From Arabidopsis thaliana (taxonomy: Eukaryota > Streptophyta > Magnoliopsida > Brassicales > Brassicaceae): DNA of 64,000 bases. Shown one piece after another: positions 24,871-35,533 of the stretch (its first letter is position 1; each line of letters opens with the position of its first letter). A program made the translations under genes and the position numbers. The notes under the pieces were generated by a model. That model was given only the letters and a program-made list of their open reading frames with translations. It ran no database searches and was not told where the DNA came from. The stretch covers positions 2,108,101 through 2,172,100 of the forward strand of contig NC_003074.8 of NCBI RefSeq assembly GCF_000001735.4, given 5' to 3'.

Positions 24871-26255
24871 ATGGATTCCAATTGGATCAATTGTCCCTCT
24901 GTTTTCTCCTCATCCTCTTCTTCTTCCAGACGCTGTCAATCCCGATCAGGTTCGCGCGTCTATTTTTCTTGTTAGGATTCAAGTGGTGTTTGTTCTTAGG
25001 CTTTGGTCATGAGATTGATCTTTTGAAGTTTTTTGGTGGCAGACTTGTATTTAGGAGGAGGGTACGAGGATCTTGAAGGAGAAGACGATTTGAAGGCAGA
25101 GTTTATATGCCCTTTTTGCGCTGAAGATTTTGACATTGTTGGGCTTTGTTGTCACATTGATGAAGAACATCCTGTTGAAGCCAAGAATGGGGTAATTATA
25201 ATTGATCATCTATCAAACCCTGCTTTAGCTTTAGGATAGATATCTTGATGCTTTGTTTGATTCTTAGGTTGATCAGTTCTTTGCCTTAGTTGTGATCCAA
25301 TGCTGCAATTTCTGGTTTATAGTTAGAAAAATTGAACATGTTGGAATATTTTTTTTTTCTGTTCTTCGTGATGATGAACTGTTCTCTGGCTACCTCTGTT
25401 GTTTCTTCTTATCAGATGAGCACTGTAATCCATTTAGCAGCCTTGTGAATCCAATCTTGGAATATTTCGTTTATTCGGTCGGTAACATTAGTGATCTTTT
25501 CATGATCCAGACTGCTACTTTTTTTAGCTACATCTCTGTTTCCTCTTAAACGTGGACTTAAAAATGTGTTCTTTGTTTTTTCCAGGTCTGTCCTGTATGC
25601 ACTAAGAGGGTGGGATTGGATATCGTTGGCCATATTACGACGCAACATGCGAATTTCTTTAAGATATCCTTTCACATTTCGACATCTTGATATTTGTTAT
25701 TTCCAATATTTGATGCTTAGTCTGTGAATAGCTTGGTTCTTTATTTAGTACACAATCATGTTGGTAGAACTTGTGTTTATTCCTTGATGAGAGGTTTTAC
25801 GTACAGCGAAGGAGAAGGTTGCGAAGAGGAGGATATAGCTCTACCTATCTCGCCTTGAAAAAGGAACTCCGGGAAGCAAACCTACAGTCTCTTCTTGGTG
25901 GATCTTCAAGTTTCACTTCTTCAACCAATATCGATTCTGATCCGTTGCTGTCATCCTTTATGTTTAATTCTCCTTCAGTGAACCAGTCTGCAAACAAATC
26001 TGCTACACCTGTGACTGTAGGAAACGCGGCTACAAAAGTCTCGATTAAGGAATCTCTCAAAAGGTATAATACGTCTATTGAACTCCTGGTGCGAAGGAAG
26101 ATATCATAGAGCTTGTTTCTCACTTGGTATCTGGCTTTCATTTATGCAGAGACATTCAAGAAGCTCCACTTTCAGGTGAAGATCAGGAGAAGGCGAAAAA
26201 GAGTGAGTTTGTGCGAGGCTTGTTGTTGTCAACCATGCTTGAAGACGATTTCTAA
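24871..26255 (+). CDS. DI19-4: Di19-type drought-induced zinc-finger protein, 224 aa
   Basis: Nuclear Cys2/His2-type zinc-finger protein of the dehydration-induced 19 family. Exons 24871-24949, 25043-25191, 25586-25663, 25801-26063 and 26150-26255 sum to 675 bases, 224 residues, the length I recall for Di19-4. The two finger segments are FICPFCAEDFDIVGLCCHID and VCPVCTKRVGLDIVGHITTQ. Then come a basic segment (QRRRRLRRGG), KELREANLQSLLGG, and the conserved C-terminal block (EFVRGLLLSTMLEDDF). The intron between exons 3 and 4 is not GT-AG but an AT-AC intron with minor-spliceosome signals (listed separately). Using AC as its end gives K-V-Q-R, which matches the Lys-Met-Gln-Arg usual in the family. 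A long TC tract and a G-box lie upstream. Confidence 0.95.
25664..25800 (+). other. U12-type AT-AC intron in the Di19 gene
   Basis: The 137-base intron starts ATATCCTTTC and ends TTTTAC. TTCCTTGAT at 25780-25788 is a perfect minor-spliceosome branch site (consensus TTCCTTRAY), with the branch A 13 bases from the end. No GT donor near 25664 keeps the frame, and joining at AT/AC restores the family's sequence across the junction. Confidence 0.9.
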
Positions 26256-27018
26256 TTTCTCGTTATAAATCCATTGCCTTGTTGTGGTTGGTGCATGAGA
26301 CTTGAGGATCTCAGGTTGGAATTGTTAGGAGTGGTTTCAATGTATGATGCAAAATATTGTAAGTTATAAGAGGATGCAGAGTTGCATCCATATATAATTG
26401 TCATTTGTACCTTGGAACCTTTATGTGCATAACCGGAAACAGAGTACTTTCCTTTCATTGAGACTTTCATATATTCAAAATAGTAAAAAAGTTGTTGGAG
26501 TCGAAAGTTTGCTGACTCAAATAAAAAGTTAGTACGTTTTGGTTAGAGCCAAAATAAATTCTGTTTTCTTGGCGTTTTCGTATTATCTTTGGTCCGCTTT
26601 TTGGGTTATGTTTGGAAGATTGATAACTGATAAGTCACTGATAACCAAGAGATTAAGCTTTGAAGCTTGATAAGAGATAATTCAAATAAAATTTCTGGAA
26701 AAATGAAACTATCTCTCCTTTTTATTATTAATGGCTTGTGGAAAACTGCTGAAACAAAATTTCTTTGTTTACACATGAATGAAGAAATGAACCTGTACAG
26801 ATTTCTTATCTCAGAATATGCAAACAACATAAAAATAGGAAACCAGAATAACCGAAAGGAACATGTATGATCTAAAGACAATGTGGTTTACTTGAGGAAA
26901 GAATCTGACCTTCTCTAACTCCACAAAATATGAAATGATTGATGAATTGAATCCTATCAAAGAATCCCAAGAAATGTTTCTTGCTTTTTTTTTCTTTTTT
27001 CTTTTGCAGTCTGTTTCA
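26256..27018. other. Convergent 3' regions of the Di19 and polygalacturonase genes
   Basis: No gene seen. Presumed 3' UTRs and terminators of both neighbours, with T-rich sequence at 26986-27006 just past the polygalacturonase stop. Confidence 0.5.
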
Positions 27019-28933
27019 CTAGACTGCAGCTCTACCGTAAGCATCAGCATCTCTCTTCAGCTCGGGACACGGTTCAGGAATGACTGACTCCGAGGACCCG
27101 TAAACGTAGGAGCATTGCCAAGAAACAGAAGAACCTGAGCTCATCGACAAAGAAACATTCGACAAAGTCACTGAGCTAAATGGAGATTCTTTGATCCCAA
27201 ACAATTTCCCCGCAATGCCAATGTTCTCTCCAGAAATGTTGCTTAATCTGATGTGACTCACAAGTGGGAGAGCATTCACATCATATTTATCATCAGGGTG
27301 AGATCCAAAGCTACCATTAGCAACAATGGCAGTACCTATTCTCAACATATCGATGTTTGAAATATCGATCTCTTTGATATAACCACCTCTGCCTTTTGTG
27401 GTTCTAAAGGCAATGCCGGTTAACGAGTAGTGTATATGAGCGTTATCAACCACGACATCAGATATTCCACCAGACATTTCACTGCCAAAGGAGATAGAGG
27501 AACCAGAAGCTCCTCGAAGGTACACATTTCTTATATGAACATTTTCAGTGGGACGAGAATAGGCAATTCCATATTCATCCCAACCGCTTTTGAGGGAAAT
27601 CGCGTCATACCCCACGTTAATGGTAGAGTTTTGGATGCAGACGTAATCAGAAGAATCTGAGAAACATAACAAAACATAAGACATTTCGTTCTTCTATGCT
27701 TAGACACAACAAAAAGGGTTTTAGTCTAGAAGAAGTAGAGACAACTAACCTGGTACAATACCGATTGTATAAGGAGATTTAGGAGAAGAATGGGCCAATA
27801 TCTTATGAATATATACATGGCTGCACAAGGACAGTATTAGAGTCAAGACTTTATCATTCAAAAAAACCAAAAAAAGGTTGAGGCCTAGATAGTGTTGAAC
27901 TATCTCTTACCTAGAGTAGATTGAATAGATTGAATAAGCAGGAGCATTCAAGAACGTAAGATTGGAGACAATTACATTTTCAGAAGAAAGAAACTCGATG
28001 AGGTGAGGACGGTTATACTTTAAGGAATGAGAAGTAAACCGATCCCACCAAACCAAGCCTTGACCATCTATAGTTCCATTATCACCTAACCAAGGAAAAG
28101 GATGGAGTAACCATATTATAATTTGAAGGATATTGTAACAAGTGAAAATGAAATAAAAATGTATAAAGCATAGTTTGTTACCTGTTACAACAACATCATG
28201 TAGCTTGTTACCGTTGATCAAACTCTTGTATCGCTTCCCAGGCAAATCAATTCCCCTTCCGTATGAAGGTAAAGGATCAACCACTTCCCAATGCGATGGA
28301 TCCTTTTGAAGTAAAAATTTGGGGTTTTTGGATAAATTTAAAAGTTTGGGATAAATGTGAGAATGAGAAAGAAGCATTGTAATATACCTGAGAAGCGACT
28401 ATAACGGCGCCGTTTTCGAGAAAGAGAGTGAGGTGGCTGGTGAGGCTAAAACTCCCGGTGAGCCAATGTCCCGGCGGAACATAGAGCTGGGCCCCACCTT
28501 TGTCGGCGAAAGACATAAGATAGAAAACGGCGTTTTGAAACGCAAGAGTGTTGAGCGTTTTGCCATCTCCAACAGCTCCAAAATCTGTAATGGAGACACT
28601 GTGTGGTCTTGTACTCAATGATCGCCGGCCAAGTTCGTCGCATATTTTCCCGGCGCCGTGAACGTTTGCGTAAATGGGAATAACACTGGTTAATGCCAGT
28701 ATCAAGATTGTTACCACCTGCTACAACAGAAGAATCTGAGTTAGAATTACAGATCCAGGTTTGTCAAACTGTTTAGAATCCGATCCAACGGAATGATGAA
28801 AAATAGAGAAGTAAATAGTTAAAGAAACGATGAAGAAGAGCAATTCCGAGAAAGGGACAACCTAGAAAGAAGAGGTATGTAATGTAATGGTAGTTAAGAG
28901 AGAAGCAAAAAGAGAGAACGCACTTACTGACAT
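27019..28933 (-). CDS. GH28 polygalacturonase-like secreted protein with altered catalytic motifs, 446 aa
   Basis: Exons (minus): 28928-28933 (two codons, ATG TCA), 28388-28717, 28182-28302, 27911-28085, 27750-27820, 27019-27656. Phases agree; 1341 bases, 446 residues. The N-terminus (MSVVTILILALTSVIPIYA) is a signal peptide. ITDFGAVGDGKTLNT opens the parallel beta-helix as in plant pectinases. NGTIDGQGLVWWD and the KSGWDEYGIAYSRPTENVHI block place it in the plant exo-polygalacturonase-like clade. Two catalytic motifs differ from the family: NTDG is Y228-T-I-G231, and the DD pair is G250-Y-D252. The GHG position is GSE, which is normal for this clade. Activity is therefore doubtful (see findings). 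I recall this as At3g06770, pectin lyase-like superfamily. Expected in the cell wall. Confidence 0.93.
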
Positions 28934-28994
28934 CTTTATTTGTAACGAAGCTGTCGGATAATTAAAGAGATAAAAAAGCTATAAAGTGAAGAAC

Positions 28995-29007
28995 TTTTCG
29001 CGCCAAA
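28995..29007 (-). promoter_or_regulatory. E2F-type site in the polygalacturonase promoter
   Basis: TTTTCGCGCCAAA contains TTTCGCGC, a perfect plant E2F consensus (TTTSSCGC), 62 bp upstream of the start codon. It suggests cell-cycle or endocycle-linked expression; unproven. Confidence 0.5.
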
Positions 29008-29022
29008 TGTAACCAGACACTC

Positions 29023-29040
29023 AGAGAGAGAGAGAGAGAG
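29023..29040. repeat. (AG)n microsatellite, followed by GAA-rich sequence
   Basis: Nine AG units, then AAG/GAA repeats to about 29075, in the 5' region of the polygalacturonase gene. It reads as CT-rich on the coding strand, a common leader composition. Confidence 0.85.
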
Positions 29041-30305
29041 AAGAAGAAGAGAAAGAATAAGAAGGAGAAGGAGAAGAGTTCTTTCTTCGTAACCACACCA
29101 CACAAAACAGTGAAGGTTTTTTTTTTTTATTCTGAGACAAAACAGTATGATTGACAGAAAAAAACGAATTTTTATTTACAGAAACATAAATAAATAATTT
29201 TTAGAAGAAAGAAAAATAAGGAAGGAAGAAGATTGACGCCGAAATGACAGCCTTATATGCGCAAATAAATTGATTTTGTTAATAATGCGAAATAGGAATA
29301 TAAAATAAGATATATAGAGAAAGAAATTGATTGTGGGAAAAGAGAGAAAATAGTAATCATTAATGTATAATCAATACTATACACTATTTAAGCAATTAAT
29401 GTCGAATATGTCTTCATATTGATTAATGGGATCTGGTAACGTATTATCGCCGACAAATCTTCTCGGCTTTGGAGAGAGAAGAGACGACGAGAGGGTGAGG
29501 AAGAAAAAACCAAGAGATAAGTTAATATGGCTGTTTTAAGCTGTGTGCCTTGCCAACAAAATAATAATATGAAAATATTATTGTAGTTTTGTTTAGACAA
29601 GGCATGTGTTTGATATTTTTTTTTGTTTTTATGTTCTGTTTCAATTATATTTTTTGTGCTCAAATTAAGATTTTTATATTAATTTTTCAAAATGTTTACA
29701 TATATGTCTCTGACTGTTTTTCCCTTATCTTTTAGATTTATCACCGTTCAAATATTATTATTCTAAATTAGTCAATAAAATGTACATATTTATCTTATAT
29801 TCTAATGGGAAAATAAGACCCATATGTTTATAAGTAATCTGAAAATTCATATTTACTAATGAGAACATTCTTTTTAAGTCCTGAAAAACTAGATTAGGCA
29901 AATTTTATGATCTGTTCCCTTTTTTTTTTTTTTGAATCTATACTACTATATAGGTTTTTAGGAACCAATAATTACTTATGTAGTTGATTTTTTATAAAGA
30001 AAATCATTGGAAATTATAAAATTTCGGAAGAAAATAAAGCTCAGATACAATGAAATTTAAAAATAATCTGAATAGGAAATAGAACATTCGACTTGAAAAA
30101 TAAAAGATGTAGAAGAAATGGTTAGAATAAGATTGAAGGAAGCAGTAAATGTGAAGAAGACGAGTAGAGCGGAGCATGTGGACTGACAGGGCGGGTATGG
30201 GTCCCACTCCAATCATACGTTAATTTGCCAGCCTGGCATTTCATGTCCTCTAATTTCGTCTAATTAAAATTAAATTAATTCTATAGTATTATTTTCAAAT
30301 AGTAA
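29041..30305. other. Intergenic, very AT-rich
   Basis: No gene or clear repeat family recognised. Poly-T at about 29919-29933. The minus-strand frames at 29388-29663 and 30004-30216 lack family features. Confidence 0.5.
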
Positions 30306-31214
30306 GGTCCAGTTTGTTTTTTCATCCAGATCATCTGGATGAAAAATGATGTTTGTTTTTGACAAATTAACAGATCATTTGGATGAATCATTTGGATGGT
30401 CCATCTGAATGACTTTGTAAATTTAGACTAATTTGTGAAACTCATTTGGATGAACTTGATCGAACCATTTGGATGGAGATGATTTAGTCCAAAAAACCGC
30501 AAAATCATATTTTCCCGCAAAAACCATAAAATCATGTTTTTCCGCCAAAATCACAAAATCATATTTCTCGCCAAAACCGTAAAATCATATTTTCCCACCA
30601 AACCGCAAAATCATATTTTTTCCGCCAAAACCGTAAAATCATATTTTCCCGCCAAAACCGTAAAATCGTATTTTCCCGCCAAAACCGCAAAATCGTATTT
30701 TCCCGCCAAAACCGTAAAATCATATTTTTCCCGCCAAAACCTAAAATTGTATTTTCCCGCCAAAACCGTAAAATCGTATTTTCACGCCAAAATCGTAAAA
30801 TTGTATTTTTCCCGCCAAAACTACAAAATCATGTTTTTCCGCCAAAACCTTATTATCATATTTTTCCACCAAAACCGTAAAATTATATTTTCCGCCAAAA
30901 CCACAAAATCATATTTCTCGCCAAAACTGTAAAATCATATTTTTCCGCCAAAACCGTAAAATCATTTCTTTATTAAAATTATATTTGGTAATGATGTTAA
31001 ATATTTGTCATTTGTTAAAATTATAGAATGGGTATTTTAGTCATTTTTATTAGAATGAGAATGTAGATGAATTACAAAATGATCAAACAAAGAAATATTC
31101 ATTTAAATGCATCATTTAGATAAAATACTAAATAATCAAACAAACATTATTCAAATGCATCATCTAAATAGATCATTTGGATGTAAATGCCAAATAATCA
31201 AACAAACAGGGCTG
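30306..31214. mobile_element. MITE-like non-autonomous DNA transposon (about 0.9 kb) with internal minisatellite
   Basis: The left end GGTCCAGTTTGTTTT (from 30306) and the reverse of the right end AGCCCTGTTTGTTTG (ending 31214) form imperfect terminal inverted repeats. Just inside both ends are repeated ATCCAAATGA/TCATTTGGATGA motifs: about seven on the left (30325-30485) and several degenerate ones on the right (31095-31185). Such subterminal motifs are typical transposase-binding repeats. The middle is a minisatellite (30497-30965). No transposase is encoded. The superfamily is uncertain (PIF/Harbinger- or hAT-like). The possible target duplication is weak: TAA on the left against TGA on the right. 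Confidence 0.7.
30497..30965 (+). repeat. 27-bp minisatellite, about 18 copies, with E2F-type sites
   Basis: Degenerate tandem units of 25-28 bases with the consensus CGCCAAAACCGTAAAATCAT then ATTTTCC. Seven junctions carry a perfect TTTCCCGC (E2F consensus TTTSSCGC), at about 30511, 30645, 30672, 30699, 30727, 30753 and 30808. Because 27 is a multiple of three, a spurious 132-codon repetitive frame runs through the array. Confidence 0.93.
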
Positions 31215-31397
31215 AGTATTGTTCCAACTCTGTATGAAAAATAGTTTTGACAAATAACAATATTCGATCCAATAAGTATTATTCCAAAGAAAACGGGCTG
31301 CGGCCCAATTTGACCACAAAAAGAAACTCGTTAGATCTTTTGAAGAGAAAAATGACAGACAGGAAAGCAGAGCTAAACCCTAGTTTCGTATTGTGAG
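31215..31397. other. Spacer right of the MITE-like element
   Basis: Contains a telo-box-like CTAAACCCTAG at about 31373-31383, just upstream of the small ORF. Confidence 0.4.
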
Positions 31398-31571
31398 ATG
31401 GAAGGTAAACACAAAAATCACGAAGAACTTGATAGACACTACTATATTATTACATCTTCACTTCATCACTGTCTCGTTTTTTTGTTTTTTCAGATTTTGA
31501 GAGCTAAGGGTTGGGACACTGAGAGAATCGGTTATATAAGGGAAAGGATGTGGTCGTTTCTTAAATCCTAA
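31398..31571 (+). CDS. Possible small ORF, 57 codons, uncertain
   Basis: ATG-led frame opening MEGKHKNHEELDRHYY and ending RERMWSFLKS then TAA. I recognise no family. A telo-box-like motif 20 bases upstream is where plant genes often have one, which is the main reason for listing it. Against it: a good GT-AG pair (31405-31493, GTAAAC to TTTTTTCAG) would remove the middle and put a stop six codons in, so the transcript could equally be a spliced non-coding RNA. Confidence 0.25.
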   Translation: MEGKHKNHEELDRHYYIITSSLHHCLVFLFFQILRAKGWDTERIGYIRERMWSFLKS

Positions 31572-32148
31572 TATTTATCTCGAACCTTTTTATCCGGTCA
31601 TTGTCCACTAAGACCAGGACATTGCCCTTTTTTTCTTACTTCTTGTAATGTTTCAATTCATCATCACCCCAACCGGTTGCCATTGTTGAATCTGAGTATA
31701 ATGTTTTTGACCCATCACCACTCTGCCAATCGATCAGTACAAGTTCACTTGAAGCAATAAATCACTGCATCATCCTCCGTCACACAAGAATCTGTCTGTT
31801 TAACTCTTTAGAGGCTCAGGTGTGGATACAATAGCCAAGCATTGATTCCTCTCTTTAAACGACAAGCAACTAGCCGTGAGCACTAAACCAAGATATATAT
31901 AGCAACAACAAAACAAGAACTTAAGACATGTAGTCAATTGTATCATAACTCTGTAATGCAGTTGTGGTTAGTTCATGTTGTTAATCAAAGAAGAAGGAGA
32001 AATTATGATTGTAGGTGATAGATTTCCCAATATGAATAAAATGATAGAATACAATGAAGCTACAAAATTCAATTGATGTTTTCTCACTTATTTAAACTAG
32101 GATGAAAAAGTAAATTAAAAAGGTAATTAAAAACCGAAAGCTAAATCA
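31572..32148. other. Intergenic, DnaJ gene 3' side
   Basis: No supported gene. It should contain the 3' UTR of the minus-strand DnaJ-domain gene. Nothing repeat-like seen. Confidence 0.45.
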
Positions 32149-33337
32149 TCACGATGAGTGAACACAAGTGGATCTGCTTCTCGTGAACATATTCCAATCG
32201 GACGACAAGTTGTAGTCGAACACCCGATTTCTCACATGTGGATAACCCCATAACCTATAATCCGATGGATTAAAAACAGGCGACTCCTTATTAATCCGGT
32301 TTTGCTTTGGTATACCATAAACCGGCGGGGTTTCATTGGTTCGGTTCCCCATGAAGAATGCACTATTGGTTTTTAGACATCTCTCTATCACCATGTTCTC
32401 TTCTCTGAACTTGTCCCTAATGTCCTTGAGGGTTTGACAGAACCGGTTCGGTTTAGAATCATTACGGTTTTCTTTGGATTTGTGTGAGACTCGGCTGCAT
32501 TTTAGACAAATGTTATTTCGTCGGTCTATGTTGAAGCTTCTTCTCTTTGTTTCGTCGGAAAGACATAAATAAGCCTATATGGGGCGCCAAAACCGGTTAA
32601 AGGACCATCCCTACTCCCTAATATTAGTTGTATTGAGAAAATGAATGAATTCATGGATAGCACATGATGATGCTCTAGAATTAAGCGTACGATTCATGTC
32701 CACACACACACACACGTACATTTTATATTGAATTATTGTCTCTCGTGAGAAAATGATAAATATATTCACGTTAAGAATGCTAGGATTTTTTATTTTATTT
32801 TAAATGAGATAAGAAAATAACATAGCTGACCTCGTGGATGAGCTTAAAAGCAATATCTGCTTTTGGGTGATTGTTTTTATCGGGATGAACCTTCAAAGCT
32901 GAACAAAAATAAAGCATGTTATTAGCTCAGATTTATACCATAACAAAAAAATTATAGCTAATCAAAAGTCAAATTTGAATATTTGATAACGTAACATGAA
33001 ATAGAATCAGACCTAATTTGTGATATCGTTTACGTATGACCTTCACCTCTGCATCTTCCTGAATCTGTTATTTTGTTCATAATGTTCTCTTTTTCTTTAT
33101 TTTTCTAACTTGAATAAAACGCAATAAAAAGTTCGTCCAATCTTATTTAGATAAATTGAGAAAAAAGAAAGAAAAGAAAGAACATATACATACACCGAGA
33201 ATGAGATACCAGTCGATGAAACATGAACCGGATGAGATGCGATTGATGTGAATGCAAGAGATTGGTGATCTCGATAGCGCTAAAATATCTGAGACCAATG
33301 CCGCTTTTGGATCCGGTCCGGGTCGGATCTTACCCAT
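32149..33337 (-). CDS. DnaJ-domain protein, 229 aa
   Basis: J-domain co-chaperone-like protein. Exons (minus) 33194-33337, 33013-33064, 32831-32898 and 32149-32574 give 690 bases, 229 residues. The first donor is GGT followed by GTATGT; an earlier GT would break the frame. The J domain spans about residues 43-105: DWYLILGIQEDAEV, IRKRYHKLALKVHPDKNNHP with the catalytic HPD at 70-72, then AFKLIHEAYACLSDETKR. A CLKCS motif and a basic, Asn-rich C-terminal region with no recognised domain follow. The N-terminal 40 residues lack a clear targeting signal. I recall a DnaJ superfamily gene at this place (At3g06778). Simple type III J protein; partner unknown. Confidence 0.9.
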
Positions 33338-35300
33338 CGCAACAAAAGTTTCCAGGACAATGGAGGTGAAGGCAAAACAAAATATGGAAGGAGTGAGTAG
33401 AACAGAAAGAGAGAGAAGACGTTGAGAGAAGGCAGGCAGACTTTGCGGGATAGACCCATTTTAAATTGGAAGAGAAAGAGAGAGAAACTTAAATTAAATC
33501 CATTTATGATTATTAAATCCAATATTCTTCAAATAAAAAAATCAACACGAAGAACGAGTAAAACTAATGAGTTAAAGAAAATAATTACGGTAGATTTAGC
33601 CGTTTATCCACGTTGTGTAACTCGCTTTTACTGCAAATATTCAAATAAAGTTTTATAAAAATCTCAATATTCAATAGAATTGAGTAATTAAGATATAAAA
33701 TAAATAAAATTGCTACTTTAGTTGTTGTAATTTGTAAACTGAACAAAACGGCTGTATTATTTTTTCTACCGACATAAATGTCGATTCTTTGTTTTCTTTG
33801 ACGTTGTTAAGCGAAATAAATATAACGGTAATTACATATGCAAACATAAATTACTTTGAGAAGGTTGCATGTCGTGGATAGTAGATTGTCATATATGATG
33901 AGTGGTTAGGTGAAGTTTTCTAATACTATATGATAAAGATTTTTTAAAAAAATAAAGTACTTGATAAATCATCTACGATGTTAGATAGCTGTTAAATGTA
34001 GAGAATTTAATAGTGAAACACGGAACTTGTGATACATATATAGAAGAGAAGTAAACAAACACTTTATGCCTTTATTTGAAATCAAATGACAAATGTGAAA
34101 CAATCAAAGTAGATGAAGCGACTACCAACTATTCTTCTCTTTTTACAGTTTACATGGAACAGTTTTATTTTTCCTTAGATAATTTTTTACATGAAAGTTG
34201 AAATATTGAAGCAGAGAGAATTTTATATTGTTTTTTTAGCACAATATTTTGCATAGATTGAATCCAAAACCTCGGAAGTCTAATTGTATAGGAGTATGTA
34301 TTTGTCTAGAGACAAAATATGTAACAACATTATAAATATATCTAGCTTTGCTTTGAAAATTGGATTCCGATCGGATTCCGTGATTTGTTTTCTGGTGTTT
34401 GATGTTTGACTATAACTTGAGACAACAAAAACAGTAGTTTGGCTTTGGACATAAGCTAAGTATGTATGTACCAAATGTATTACATGCGCGTTGATCTATA
34501 AGGAAAAACTCAAAAACACTTTAGTACTTTAAATTATGTCATGGAAATTAATATTTGAACTACAAAGTTTTACTTGTAATTGACTTCTTGTAACGAAGCC
34601 AAGCAAATTTCAGTAATATATTCGAAACCTAATTCATTCATTACTGCTCAAAATCAGTATTAAGTCAAACATAGCGGTTGTAATTGGTCACCCGAAAGTA
34701 ATAATCACATGGGAATGCTAACGTCTAGATTATCAATAAAAAATGTCAATTACTTCCTGAACTTTTATTTCTGAAACATATTTAACGAATGTATGAAAAA
34801 ACAAAGTTTGGAAGCTCTTAAAGTCTGAAAAAACAAATGTCAGTGAGCACGTGAGATTTGTCATAAAAATTGTCGATGATGAATCTGCAGAAGGATTAGG
34901 TTATGGACCGACGATAAATGTTTAGCCATTTATGCTATAAATTTTACTTCATTTTTTTTTTGGTGTGAATTTCAGAGAAGGCATACCAAACAACCTCGTA
35001 AGAACATTTAAACATATGAAATGCCATCGATTTCTTTCTAAGAAATCACATATAATTTAAATCGACGTTGTTATAATCTCTCGATTTACTCCATGTAGAA
35101 AAATTTCCTTGAGAAATGATCACATGAACAAGCACATCTTCTGCTCCCACAATATTGCTTTTTTGACACATATTTCCTTATATTTATGAATAGAACCCGT
35201 ATATTTTCAGAAATGTGATACGAAAACTCTTCAATGAATTATATAGCCCAACCCATAACTTTGGGCTTTCACGTATTAATGGACCCTTCTTGCGTGCGAC
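33338..35300. other. 2-kb upstream region shared by divergent genes
   Basis: AT-rich, with the DnaJ 5' region on the left (purine-rich sequence at 33405-33490) and the glycine-rich gene promoter on the right. No coding sequence, tRNA or transposon end recognised. Confidence 0.5.
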
Positions 35301-35329
35301 TCACGTGTGAATACTGCAAGACACGTGGC
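35301..35329 (+). promoter_or_regulatory. Paired G-boxes upstream of the glycine-rich gene
   Basis: TCACGTGTGA at 35301-35310 and ACACGTGGC at 35321-35329, 20 bases apart and about 210-230 bp upstream of the ATG. Close G-box/ABRE pairs are typical of light- or ABA-responsive promoters. Confidence 0.5.
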
Positions 35330-35533
35330 TTCTCTATTCAACGCGCAAATCAGTTACGTGTACAATTTATCCGCCTCCTTCGGATCCGAATCAGCTTCCT
35401 GATTTATTTCCCGTCATTACCCAAATTCGCCGGCAATGTTGTAAAAATCCCTAATCCAAAACTATTTCGTGGATTTTAGGGAAAAAAGAGAATTCGAACA
35501 AGGTCGTCGTCGTCGTCGGATTTGTAGATCATC

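Noticed and set aside
24528-24890. 120-codon minus frame with Arg-Glu repeats
   Set aside because: Translation of the TC microsatellite on the wrong strand, overlapping the Di19 start.
30534-30932. 132-codon repetitive plus-strand frame
   Set aside because: Produced by the 27-bp minisatellite, whose unit is a multiple of three; no family features.
30296-31222. Target-site duplication for the MITE-like element
   Set aside because: TAA against TGA is too weak; the superfamily was left open.
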